Assembly (NCBI RefSeq): GCF_030730925.1
Contig: NZ_JAVAMB010000005.1
Location: 1-64,000 of the forward strand
Length of the DNA stretch: 64,000 nucleotides
Direction of reading: 5' to 3'
Source: Flavobacterium sp. DG2-3
GTDB taxonomy: Bacteria; Bacteroidota; Bacteroidia; Flavobacteriales; Flavobacteriaceae
The position numbers and the translations under genes are program-made. Numbering within the stretch: the first letter of the stretch is position 1; each line of letters starts with the position of its first letter. Positions 1 to 7,266 of the stretch are shown one piece after another. Below the pieces are notes generated by a model that did not search any database, was not told the origin of the DNA, and worked only from the letters and a program-made list of their open reading frames with translations.

Positions 1-76
1 GAATCTCTGCTATTATGTCTCATCGTAACAAAATTTATTAAAGTTAAATTTTGTTACCGAATTATCTAACCTTTAC

Positions 77-176
77 AATTCGACGAAGGAGAAATCTTCG
101 CAAGTAGCTCGACAAGCTGAATCTCCAATCTTTGTAGAGTTTCAAGCGGAGATTTCTCGTTCCTCGAAATGACAAA
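77..176. repeat. Palindromic repeat, TCGACnnAGGAGAAAT family
   Basis: Arms TTCGACGAAGGAGAAATC and GATTTCTCGTTCCTCGAAAT are imperfect inverted repeats ending in ATGACAAAA. Other members of the family lie at 16891-16990, 62438-62544 and, as one arm, near 33135. The interior phrase around CAATCTTTGTAGAG also recurs in the repeat at 45001. Confidence 0.75.
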
Positions 177-278
177 AAATGAGAATAACCTTTGCGCCTT
201 AGCGACTTTGCGAGATTAATCAACTACAGAGCTTTAAAATAAACTTACATGACTTATATGGTTCAAAAACAACCAAAA

Positions 279-323
279 CAGGAGGGTACAGGATACATAT
301 AACTTTATGTTCAAGTAAATTGG
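279..323 (+). promoter_or_regulatory. Candidate PUL promoter with paired CAGG box
   Basis: CAGGAGGGTACAGG (279-292) is a CAGG-N6-CAGG direct repeat. Exactly 23 bases later comes TAAATTGG (316-323), close to the Bacteroidetes -7 consensus TAnnTTTG. The same box, at the same distance to a -7 element, occurs before the genes at 11595 and 35102. A 10-bp repeat period puts both half-sites on one helix face, which suits an AraC-type activator; that last step is inference. Confidence 0.6.
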
Positions 324-432
324 ACGAATTATTTGGTAAAAGTGTTAAAAATACATTTATTTGTAAAATTTATATACTTAATTTTAATTGCCCAATAATT
401 TTTTACCAAGAAAAAAATCAAAATATTAAATA

Positions 433-2946
433 ATGCGTTTGAATTCATTTACTAAAATCCTGAGCTTCTTTTTAATACTCTGCGTTTCGTTTTCTATAAA
501 TGCGGCCGAAATATGGGTTTCCCCGAAAGGGAATGACAAAAACTCAGGAACAAAAGAAAGTCCACTGGCTACGGTTCACATGGCGATGCGAAAAGCCAGA
601 GAACTCCGCCGTTTAAAAGATCCATCTGTAAAAGACGGAATCAGAATTGTAGTAATGGACGGAACGTATTATTTAAACGAACCTTTATTTGTAAGACCAG
701 AAGATTCTGGAACTGCCGATAGTCCAACGACAATTGTAGCCGATGCAAACGCAAAACCAATTATTAGCGGAGGAGTTGAAATCAAAAACTGGACAAAATC
801 AACAGCCGTTATCAACGGACTTAAAAAAGGCGCTGTCTGGGTGGCCGACGCTCCTAAAAAGGCAGGAACTCTAATTGATTACAGACAATTATGGGTAAAT
901 GGCAAAAAAGCCGTAAGAGCCAAAAATACTGCTGGAACTACAATGGAACGCATTCTATCGTGGAATCACGAAGAACAAACTTGTTGGATTCCGTTTAAAG
1001 ATAAATCGGTGAAGTTTGAGCCAGGAATGGAAATGTTTATTGTACAATGGTGGTCGAATGCCAACTTGCGTATCAAAAATATCGAAGTGAAAAAAGACAG
1101 TGCAAAATTGTCGTTTGAAGAACCAGAAAGCCGTATTCAGAGCGAGCATCCGTGGCCAGCACCGTGGATCTCTAAAAACAACGGAAATTCGGCTTATTTC
1201 TTAAACAATGCTTTTTCGCTTTTAAACGAACCGGGAGAATGGTTTTTAGACAAGAAAAATGCTAAAATTTATTATATTCCGAGAGCGGGTGAAGATATTA
1301 ATTCGGTTAAAGTTACGGCTCCTGTTTTAGAAAATCTGGTTGAAGTAAAAGGAACGATTGATTCTCCTGTAAGCCATTTTAGATTTAAGGGAATTTCGTT
1401 TCAATACAGCAACTGGCTTCGTCCTTCACAACAAGGACACGTGCCTTTGCAATGCGGATTGTATCTTTTAGATGCTTATAAATTGAAACAGCCGGGAACG
1501 CCAAATCAAGCGAATTTAGAAAATCAGGCTTGGGTTGGAAGACCTCGTGCTGCGGTTGAAGTCAATTATTCGAATAATATTCAGTTTGAGTCGTGTCGTT
1601 TCGAGCATTTGGCTTCGACTGGTTTGGATTTAAATAAAGGAACGAATCACAATACGGTTAAAGGAAATTTATTCAAAGACATTGGCGGAAGCGCTATTAA
1701 TGTCGGTATTTTCTCTGAAGAACCCTTTGAAGCGCATTTGCCTTTAATCATAAAAGATGAAAGAGAAATGTGTTCGGATGAAGTAATTGCAGATAATTTA
1801 ATTACCAACGTAACCAATGAAGATTGGGGAACTTTAGGAATTGCAGCAGGTTTTGTGCGAAACCTTACCATTGAACATAATGAGATTTCAGACGTTTCGT
1901 ATTCGGGAATTTCGATGGGTTGGGGCTGGACGCATACTCCAAACGTGATGCAGAACAATAAAATTTTGGCGAATAAAATTCATCATTATGCCAAACATTT
2001 GCATGATGTAGCGGGAATCTACACGCTTTCGGCGCAGCCAAACAGCCGAATCGAAGAAAATTATATTGACAAGGTTTACAACAGCCCGTATGCACACGAC
2101 CCGTTTTTATGGCTGTATTTGTATACCGATGAAGGTTCGGAAGGTTTTACGATAAAAAACAACTGGATTGCCGAAAAGAAAATCCTTAAAAACCATAACG
2201 GTCCAAAAGGAAATATTTGGGAGCATAACGATCCTTACGTAAGTTCTAAAATTAAAGACGCAGCGGGAATTCGCGAGCCTTACGCGGCAGCTTTAGAAAA
2301 AGAAATCGTAATCGACGAAAAATGGGGATTGCAAGAAATGCCAAAACCGTATGCAATTGAATTAATCGGAAATGATTTCGACATCGAAAAAATCAAATCG
2401 ACTTTGGTTGGATTTAGAATTGTAGGTCAGGAATTTTACCAATGGAAAAATCATTTGGTGATTTACGGAAAAATGAATCAGCCCGAAAGAACGAAACGAA
2501 AACTGGCGGGAGCTTTTCCTTCTTTAGAAATAAAAATATATGAAGATCTGGTTTACGATTTCCAAAACTTCGAAAGATGTAAAGATTCTAAACCAGCATC
2601 TGATTGGGAAAATGTGGTTTTAACGGCGAATTTACCTGCTGATGAAAAACTGCAGAAAGAATATGTAGAGTATCACAAAACGCAATTCGAAAAATGGCCA
2701 GAAGTTGCCAAAGGTTTCTGTAACGCCGATTTTCAGCAGTTGCAGGTTTTCAAAAAAGATCGTCAACTAATCTTGGTAATCAGTATTCCGAAAGGAGAAA
2801 ATCTGGATAAGCTAAATCCGAAAACAACACAAAATAATCCGCGTGTAGATGATTGGAATGCCTTAATGAAAAAATACCAAACTGGAATTGAAGGCGCAAA
2901 ACCAGACGAAACTTGGATTTTCTTAAACAAAGTAGAGACGAAATAA
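433..2946 (+). CDS. Secreted beta-helix glycosidase (GH141-like) fused to an L-rhamnose mutarotase domain
   Basis: 837 aa with an N-terminal signal peptide (about residues 1-24, ending INAA). Residues about 25-620 look like a right-handed parallel beta-helix with the GH141 opening (WVSPKGNDKNSGT, then an ISGG/RQLWVNGKKAVRAKN stretch). GH141 contains an alpha-L-fucosidase acting on rhamnogalacturonan II and a xylanase. Residues about 730-837 resemble RhaM-type L-rhamnose mutarotase: Y744 and H748 followed by WPEV match the active-site segment of E. coli YiiL, then NPRVDDWNALM and a C-terminal ETWIFL strand. Residues 636-730 are unassigned and may be a degenerate second copy. A mutarotase is normally cytoplasmic, so the exported fusion is unusual. 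It is preceded by the paired CAGG promoter. The fusion is one uninterrupted frame. The substrate is not settled by the sequence. Confidence 0.75.
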   Translation: MRLNSFTKILSFFLILCVSFSINAAEIWVSPKGNDKNSGTKESPLATVHMAMRKARELRRLKDPSVKDGIRIVVMDGTYYLNEPLFVRPEDSGTADSPTTIVADANAKPIISGGVEIKNWTKSTAVINGLKKGAVWVADAPKKAGTLIDYRQLWVNGKKAVRAKNTAGTTMERILSWNHEEQTCWIPFKDKSVKFEPGMEMFIVQWWSNANLRIKNIEVKKDSAKLSFEEPESRIQSEHPWPAPWISKNNGNSAYFLNNAFSLLNEPGEWFLDKKNAKIYYIPRAGEDINSVKVTAPVLENLVEVKGTIDSPVSHFRFKGISFQYSNWLRPSQQGHVPLQCGLYLLDAYKLKQPGTPNQANLENQAWVGRPRAAVEVNYSNNIQFESCRFEHLASTGLDLNKGTNHNTVKGNLFKDIGGSAINVGIFSEEPFEAHLPLIIKDEREMCSDEVIADNLITNVTNEDWGTLGIAAGFVRNLTIEHNEISDVSYSGISMGWGWTHTPNVMQNNKILANKIHHYAKHLHDVAGIYTLSAQPNSRIEENYIDKVYNSPYAHDPFLWLYLYTDEGSEGFTIKNNWIAEKKILKNHNGPKGNIWEHNDPYVSSKIKDAAGIREPYAAALEKEIVIDEKWGLQEMPKPYAIELIGNDFDIEKIKSTLVGFRIVGQEFYQWKNHLVIYGKMNQPERTKRKLAGAFPSLEIKIYEDLVYDFQNFERCKDSKPASDWENVVLTANLPADEKLQKEYVEYHKTQFEKWPEVAKGFCNADFQQLQVFKKDRQLILVISIPKGENLDKLNPKTTQNNPRVDDWNALMKKYQTGIEGAKPDETWIFLNKVETK

Positions 2947-2956
2947 AATATTATTA

Positions 2957-3062
2957 GCCACGAATTCACGAATTTTCTTTTGAAATACTTTACCTAAATA
3001 TTATTCGAATTAATTCGAAAAAATGACCGCAAAGATTTTAAAAAATAATTCGTGAATTGCTT
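2957..3062. repeat. Palindromic repeat, GCCACGAATTCACGAATT family
   Basis: GCCACGAATTCACGAATT on the left and AATTCGTGAATTGCTTCGCC on the right form a long inverted repeat. A smaller palindrome, ATTCGAATTAATTCGAA, sits in the loop. The same family occurs at 48338, 54882 and 59652. It lies between two co-directional genes, so it could act on the mRNA or as a partial terminator. Confidence 0.7.
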
Positions 3063-3142
3063 CGCCTGTTCGCTATCGCTCGGGTCATGGCGAAAAAAAA
3101 ATCTAAAATCTAACATCAACAATCTAAAATAAATAACCACCC

Positions 3143-4207
3143 ATGTTAAAAATAGCCATTCTGGGACTTGGAGAAGGACGAAGCACAATGTCAGCCGCTA
3201 TCGAAAGTTCGAAACTAGAACTTGTAAAAGTATGCGACCGAAACGAAGAATTGTGCAAACAAAGAGCAAAAGAATTCGATTTCCATTCGTACACTACCAA
3301 TTACGATGATTTACTAAATGATGAATCAATTGATATTATTGCGATTTATACACCAGACCATCTTCATGCAACACATGTAAAACAAGCTTTGTTGAGCGGA
3401 AAACATGTTGTTTGTACCAAACCCTTTATCGATGATCTTTCGGATGCTAAAGAGTTGTTAGAACTAAGTAAATCAACAGGAAAGAAAGTTTTCATCGGAC
3501 AGAGTTCCCGTTTTTTCGAACCAGCTAAAAGACAAAGAGCGGATTACGAAGCGGGCTTAATTGGTGATTTAATTACGATTGAAGCCCAATATCATGCCGA
3601 TCACAGATGGTTTTTAAAGAAAGAATGGTCTTTATTGCAGTCGTTTAAATGGTTGTACGGAGGTTTGAGCCATCCTGTAGATTTCATCAGATGGTACCTG
3701 CCGAACATTCAGGAAGTAATGGGTTACGGAATGATCAGCAGTAACGGACAGTCAGCTGGATTGAAAAATGAAGATACGATGCACTTTATTTTCAAAGCAA
3801 CCGACGGCAGAATTGCACGTGTAAGCGGTGTTTATACTTCACCAACGCAGCCTGCACAACGCGACAGCGGAATGAGTACGATTTTGAGAGCTACAGAAGG
3901 CGCAAGCCAGGCCGATTATCACGAATTGCGTTATGCGGTTACCGATAAAACAGGTGAAGAAAAAGTAATTACGTGGGGCGACAGCACCTTAAAATATTAT
4001 TTCCGTTTTGAAGGGCAGAGCCACCACGGAGGAGAATATCAGAATTATTTAGAATATTTCGTAGACAGTATCGAGCAAGGTTTTACGGCGTATCCAGATA
4101 TGGAAGAAGGAATTGGAACTGTGGCTTTACTGCAGGCAATGGATAAATCGTTGCAAACTGGAATGCCGGTTAAAATTGCCGATATTCTTAATGAATACGG
4201 ACTATGA
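3143..4207 (+). CDS. Gfo/Idh/MocA family oxidoreductase
   Basis: 354 aa with no signal peptide, so cytoplasmic. The N-terminal Rossmann fold begins IAILGLGEGRS and carries the family DHLHATHVKQAL segment. The CTKPF motif contains the conserved lysine-proline pair of Gfo/Idh/MocA enzymes. The C-terminal half is the usual alpha/beta domain (QYHADHRWF, then GGLSHPVDFIRWY). Members oxidise or reduce sugars and sugar derivatives with NAD(P). The stop codon overlaps the start of the next gene (ATGA, 4204-4207), so the enzyme is translationally coupled to an importer. It probably acts on the sugar that importer brings in. The position after a rhamnose- or fucose-related exported enzyme suggests a pectin sugar, but the substrate cannot be read from the sequence. 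Confidence 0.85.
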   Translation: MLKIAILGLGEGRSTMSAAIESSKLELVKVCDRNEELCKQRAKEFDFHSYTTNYDDLLNDESIDIIAIYTPDHLHATHVKQALLSGKHVVCTKPFIDDLSDAKELLELSKSTGKKVFIGQSSRFFEPAKRQRADYEAGLIGDLITIEAQYHADHRWFLKKEWSLLQSFKWLYGGLSHPVDFIRWYLPNIQEVMGYGMISSNGQSAGLKNEDTMHFIFKATDGRIARVSGVYTSPTQPAQRDSGMSTILRATEGASQADYHELRYAVTDKTGEEKVITWGDSTLKYYFRFEGQSHHGGEYQNYLEYFVDSIEQGFTAYPDMEEGIGTVALLQAMDKSLQTGMPVKIADILNEYGL

Positions 4208-5784
4208 ACAGTATCTACGATAAATTAACCACGCTCGATTTTATTATAGTAGCGGTTTATCTGGTGACTTTATTGGTCATTGGATACATAGTAAGCGTGA
4301 AGCAAAGCAAGAAAAACGAAACTCTTTTTCTGGCAGGAAATTCTTTAAACTGGTACAATATCGGGTTTAATATGTGGGGAACCAACGTTGGACCTTCGTC
4401 ATTGCTGGCTTTTGCGAGTATCGGTTACGCAACGGGAATCGTGGCAGGAAATTTCGAATGGTATGCTTTTGTGTTTTTACTGCTTTTGGCGATGGTTTTT
4501 GCACCGCGTTATATTGCGAGTAAAGTCAGCACGATGCCGGAATATATGGGAAAACGCTACGGCGACAGCACGCAGAACATTCTGGCTTGGTACGCTTTGG
4601 TGAAAATTTTGGTGAGCTGGCTTTCTTTGGGATTGTTCAGCGGAGGCGTATTAGTGCGTCAGATTTTGGGAATTCCGATGTGGCAGAGCGTTACCGTTTT
4701 AGTGATTTTCTCTGGAATTTTCACTTTCGCAGGCGGCTTAAAAGCGATTGCGAAAGTCAACGTTTTTCAAATGATATTACTGATTGTCGTTTCGCTTACG
4801 CTTTCGTATTTAGGATTGCAGAAAGTAGGCGGAATCGACGTTTTACTTTCCAAAACACCTTCTAATTTTTGGAATTTAGTCCGTCCGGCGGATGATGCGA
4901 GTTATCCATGGCCAGCCATTTTGCTTGGATATCCTGTAGCTGCTGTTGCATTTTTCTGTACGGATCAGTCGATGGTTCAGAGTGTTTTGGGAGCTAAAAA
5001 CTTAGAGCAGGGACAATTGGGTGTAAATTTCATCGGATGGCTGAAAGTAATGGCGCTTCCGTTGTTTATTCTGCCTGGAATTTTGTGTTATGTTTTATAT
5101 CCCGAATTAGGAAAAAACTCCGATTTGGCTTATATGACCATGGTTACGAATCTTTTCCCAAGTGGAATGAACGGTTTGGTAATCTGCGTTATGATTGCCG
5201 TTTTGGTGGGAACAATTGGTTCTTCGCTAAATGCTTTGAGCGCCGTTTTTACGAATGATATTTATGTAAAGAAAATCAATCCAACGGCGACCATACAAGA
5301 CCAGATTAAAATTGGACGAATTACTATTGCAGCTGGATGTTTGTTTGCGATTTTAATGGCGGTTGCGATTGATAATATAAAAGGGCAGAATTTATTCAAT
5401 ATTTTTCAGGCGGTTTTGGGCTTTTTGGCGCCATCGTTGTCTGTGGTGTTTTTATTGAGTGTTTTCTGGAAACGCACCACCAAAAAAGCTGTAAACTTTA
5501 CCTTATCTTGGGGTTCGGCGTTTAGTTTGTTTGTGGGCGTTTTATACCTGTGGATTTTCCCTGCCGATAAATATCCGGTTTGGCCTCACTTTTTATTGAT
5601 TTCGTTTTACATTTTTGCTGTTTTAACCGTAACGGCAATCGCTATTTCGTTATTAGATAAAAATCCCGAAACCAATTTTTCTGATGAAACAGATATTCCA
5701 AAAACAAGTAAAAAAGTGAAGTTGTTATTCGGGTTATTAGGACTGACGATTTTGGTTTTGTATTTGGTTTTTAATGGGAATTAA
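4204..5784 (+). CDS. Sodium:solute symporter (SSS family)
   Basis: 526 aa integral membrane protein with about 13-14 hydrophobic segments across the whole length. The family signature is near the N terminus (LFLAGNSLNWYNIGFNMWGT), and later segments such as FAGGLKAIAKVNVFQ and GTIGSSLNALSAVFTND are typical of the SLC5/SSS family. It imports a solute with sodium across the inner membrane. The start codon overlaps the stop of the Gfo/Idh gene by four bases, giving a two-gene unit. In Bacteroidetes PULs such symporters take up the final mono- or disaccharide. A strong terminator hairpin follows. Several shorter open frames overlap it and are frame shadows. Confidence 0.9.
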   Translation: MNSIYDKLTTLDFIIVAVYLVTLLVIGYIVSVKQSKKNETLFLAGNSLNWYNIGFNMWGTNVGPSSLLAFASIGYATGIVAGNFEWYAFVFLLLLAMVFAPRYIASKVSTMPEYMGKRYGDSTQNILAWYALVKILVSWLSLGLFSGGVLVRQILGIPMWQSVTVLVIFSGIFTFAGGLKAIAKVNVFQMILLIVVSLTLSYLGLQKVGGIDVLLSKTPSNFWNLVRPADDASYPWPAILLGYPVAAVAFFCTDQSMVQSVLGAKNLEQGQLGVNFIGWLKVMALPLFILPGILCYVLYPELGKNSDLAYMTMVTNLFPSGMNGLVICVMIAVLVGTIGSSLNALSAVFTNDIYVKKINPTATIQDQIKIGRITIAAGCLFAILMAVAIDNIKGQNLFNIFQAVLGFLAPSLSVVFLLSVFWKRTTKKAVNFTLSWGSAFSLFVGVLYLWIFPADKYPVWPHFLLISFYIFAVLTVTAIAISLLDKNPETNFSDETDIPKTSKKVKLLFGLLGLTILVLYLVFNGN

Positions 5785-5808
5785 AGAGATTCATTTTTTA
5801 TATTTTAC

Positions 5809-5840
5809 AAACGCTTTCTATAGACGAAAGCGTTTTTTTT
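5809..5840 (+). terminator. Rho-independent terminator after the symporter
   Basis: Perfect 10-bp stem AAACGCTTTC/GAAAGCGTTT (5809-5818 and 5826-5835) with a 7-base loop and a run of eight T. It closes the 433-5784 block. Confidence 0.9.
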
Positions 5841-6006
5841 ATGTTTGTTTGAAAAAATTAAGAAAGTAAATACGTGTTAATTTTTAAAAATAATTTGTAA
5901 GTTTGTTTTTACAGAAGATTGTCTTTTTATTTAAAAAATAGAATCTTCGAATGAATTTGAAAATGAACTACAAATTTAAAGTTCGGTTTATATAAGAACT
6001 TTTAAT

Positions 6007-6014
6007 TATCTTTG
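6007..6014 (+). promoter_or_regulatory. -7 element of the toxin-antitoxin operon
   Basis: TATCTTTG is a perfect TAnnTTTG. It lies 14 bases before the toxin start, so the transcript would be almost leaderless. No convincing TTTG -33 element is seen at 19-21 bases upstream; GTTCGG occupies that place. Confidence 0.5.
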
Positions 6015-6027
6015 CTAAGCTGGAATT

Positions 6028-6369
6028 ATGAGGATTATTGGGAAAAAGACAATTTTAAAAATTAAAAAGAAAAACATAGGCAATAAAAAGTTATGCGACG
6101 AAATCGACAAGTTAATTGCTGATTTAGAAAAGTTTAATCCTGAAAAAGATAATCTTAGCGAAATTAGAAATGATGCAGACTGTGTGCACAATGAAGGTTT
6201 TTATTTCTTTAATATTAATATTCACAGAACACTTATATTGATTGAGTTTGATGATGATGGAGAAGCTACAATTGTTTGGGCAGGAACGCATCAGGAATAC
6301 GAATCGACATTTAAAAATAACAAAACGACTATTGAAAAATGGTTACGAAAAAATAGCTATATAGAATAA
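6028..6369 (+). CDS. HigB-like toxin of a type II toxin-antitoxin pair
   Basis: 113 aa. The length and the order of elements suit the HigB toxin family: a helical N-terminal half (residues about 1-45), then FYFFNINIHRTLILIEFDD, and IVWAGTHQEYESTF near the C terminus. That last phrase matches the FVGTHAEYD-type motif of HigB mRNA interferases. These toxins cleave mRNA at the ribosome. The stop codon overlaps the start of the downstream gene by one base (TAATG), the usual toxin-first higBA arrangement. The AT-richness and lysine-rich composition differ somewhat from the flanking metabolic genes, which suits a mobile module. Family assignment is by motif only. Confidence 0.7.
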   Translation: MRIIGKKTILKIKKKNIGNKKLCDEIDKLIADLEKFNPEKDNLSEIRNDADCVHNEGFYFFNINIHRTLILIEFDDDGEATIVWAGTHQEYESTFKNNKTTIEKWLRKNSYIE

Positions 6370-6929
6370 TGAAAACGCATTTTGATATAGAAAAATTAAT
6401 AGAAAAAGGTATAATTACAAACGAATTGGATTATGAAAGAGCTCTTATTTCTGATCGGAAACTAAGGCTTTTAGCAAAAGACAACGTCTACTTTAAAAAC
6501 GTGAGATCGAAGCTTCGTGAGATAATTGAGAAGTATGAAAATGCTGAATGGAGTGATGTCGATAAAATTGATGATCAAAAGATTTTAGAAAGCGATAAAT
6601 CTGAACGTATAGCAGAATTAGAAAGATTATTTCTTGAAAACAGGAAACAAATAATAAGAAAGAAACTTAAAGAACTTGAATTAACACAGGAAAATCTGGC
6701 TTTAATTTTAGGTCATAAAAGTAAGACTTATATGTCTGAACTTATGAATGGAATTAAACCATTTACTTTGAGAGATTTAATTATTATAAATAGATTGTTG
6801 AAAATTGAAATAGCAGTTTTAATACCTGTATTTCTTTCAAAAGAAGACCAGACTAAAGTACAAGAGGCTGTAATAAAATTGGGAAAACCAAAAGTAAAAT
6901 TAACAAGCCATGATTTAGTTTTATCTTAA
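6369..6929 (+). CDS. HigA-like antitoxin with XRE-type helix-turn-helix
   Basis: 186 aa. Residues about 95-150 form an XRE/Cro-type helix-turn-helix: KKLKELELTQENLALILG, then SKTYMSELMNGIKPFTLRDL. The N-terminal 90 residues are charged and helical. The protein would bind and neutralise the upstream toxin and repress the operon. It starts one base inside the toxin stop codon. It is longer than minimal HigA proteins because of the N-terminal extension, which is typical of antitoxins paired with this HigB subgroup. A terminator follows at 6953-6984. Confidence 0.7.
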   Translation: MKTHFDIEKLIEKGIITNELDYERALISDRKLRLLAKDNVYFKNVRSKLREIIEKYENAEWSDVDKIDDQKILESDKSERIAELERLFLENRKQIIRKKLKELELTQENLALILGHKSKTYMSELMNGIKPFTLRDLIIINRLLKIEIAVLIPVFLSKEDQTKVQEAVIKLGKPKVKLTSHDLVLS

Positions 6930-6952
6930 ACTTATAAAATTTTGAATTATAG

Positions 6953-6984
6953 AAAACGTTTTCCAATATGAAAGCGTTTTTTTT
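6953..6984 (+). terminator. Terminator after the toxin-antitoxin pair
   Basis: AAAACGTTTTC (6953-6963) pairs imperfectly with GAAAGCGTTTT (6970-6980), followed by T residues. The stem resembles the terminator at 5809-5840, so both ends of the toxin-antitoxin module carry near-identical hairpins. Confidence 0.75.
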
Positions 6985-7103
6985 ATTTCGTAGAAACCAA
7001 CAACCCCAACATAAACCTTTAAATATTTAGAAATTTCATAAAGTGTTTCAACAGAAGGCTGAACTTCATTAGTACACCAACGCGAAACAGTTGCTACCGT
7101 TTT
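6983..7103 (-). pseudogene. Relic of a small HTH (XRE-type) regulator
   Basis: On the minus strand the bases read KTVATVSRWCTNEVQPSVETLYEI, then SKYLKVY. After one frameshift near 7012 they read LGLLVSTK followed by a TAA stop (6983-6985). This matches the C-terminal two thirds of small Bacteroidetes XRE regulators, which typically end in a DVKELLVSTK-like tail. The N-terminal part is missing: homology stops at about 7103, where a palindromic element begins. It is a decayed gene fragment with both a truncation and a frameshift. Confidence 0.7.
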
Positions 7104-7109
7104 TAGTAT

Positions 7110-7186
7110 ACATAGCGCACGGTTTCAATCGTGGGTACATATCGTTGAGGATTTGCATTGCGTACCCACGATTGAAATAGGCTATA
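7110..7186. repeat. Palindromic repeat, ATAGCnnnnGGTTTCAA family
   Basis: CATAGCGCACGGTTTCAATC plus GTGGGTA pairs with TACCCACGATTGAAATAGGC plus TATA. The same architecture (ATAGC, then GGTTTCAA, then GGG, mirrored) occurs at 20435-20538. It abuts the broken end of the HTH relic at 6983-7103. Confidence 0.75.
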
Positions 7187-7197
7187 TTCTAAAATAG

Positions 7198-7234
7198 AAA
7201 ACACATAACATTCGACAGAACGTTATGTGTTTTT
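7198..7234. terminator. Terminator of the decarboxylase gene (bidirectional)
   Basis: A 12-bp perfect stem AAAACACATAAC/GTTATGTGTTTT (7198-7209 and 7222-7233) is flanked by T runs on both strands. It lies just downstream of the minus-strand gene ending at 7267. Confidence 0.8.
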
Positions 7235-7266
7235 ATTTATGTAGAGAATTATTCCCTGAGAATAAT

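Larger units (their letters stand above)
1..432. other. Upstream intergenic region with repeats and a PUL promoter
   Basis: No gene is visible here. The stretch holds a palindromic repeat (77-176), a tract resembling the CTTTGCGCCTTAGCG repeat family (about 195-220), one arm of the ACTTATATGGTT family (242-265), and a candidate promoter with a paired CAGG box (279-323). The sequence just before the gene is AT-rich without a Shine-Dalgarno, as is normal for Bacteroidetes. Confidence 0.6.

Noticed and set aside
4388..5258. Three + strand open frames (4388-4603, 4587-4865, 5037-5258) inside the symporter gene
   Set aside because: They lie in a different frame of a clear membrane transporter, have no coding signature of their own and no independent start context.
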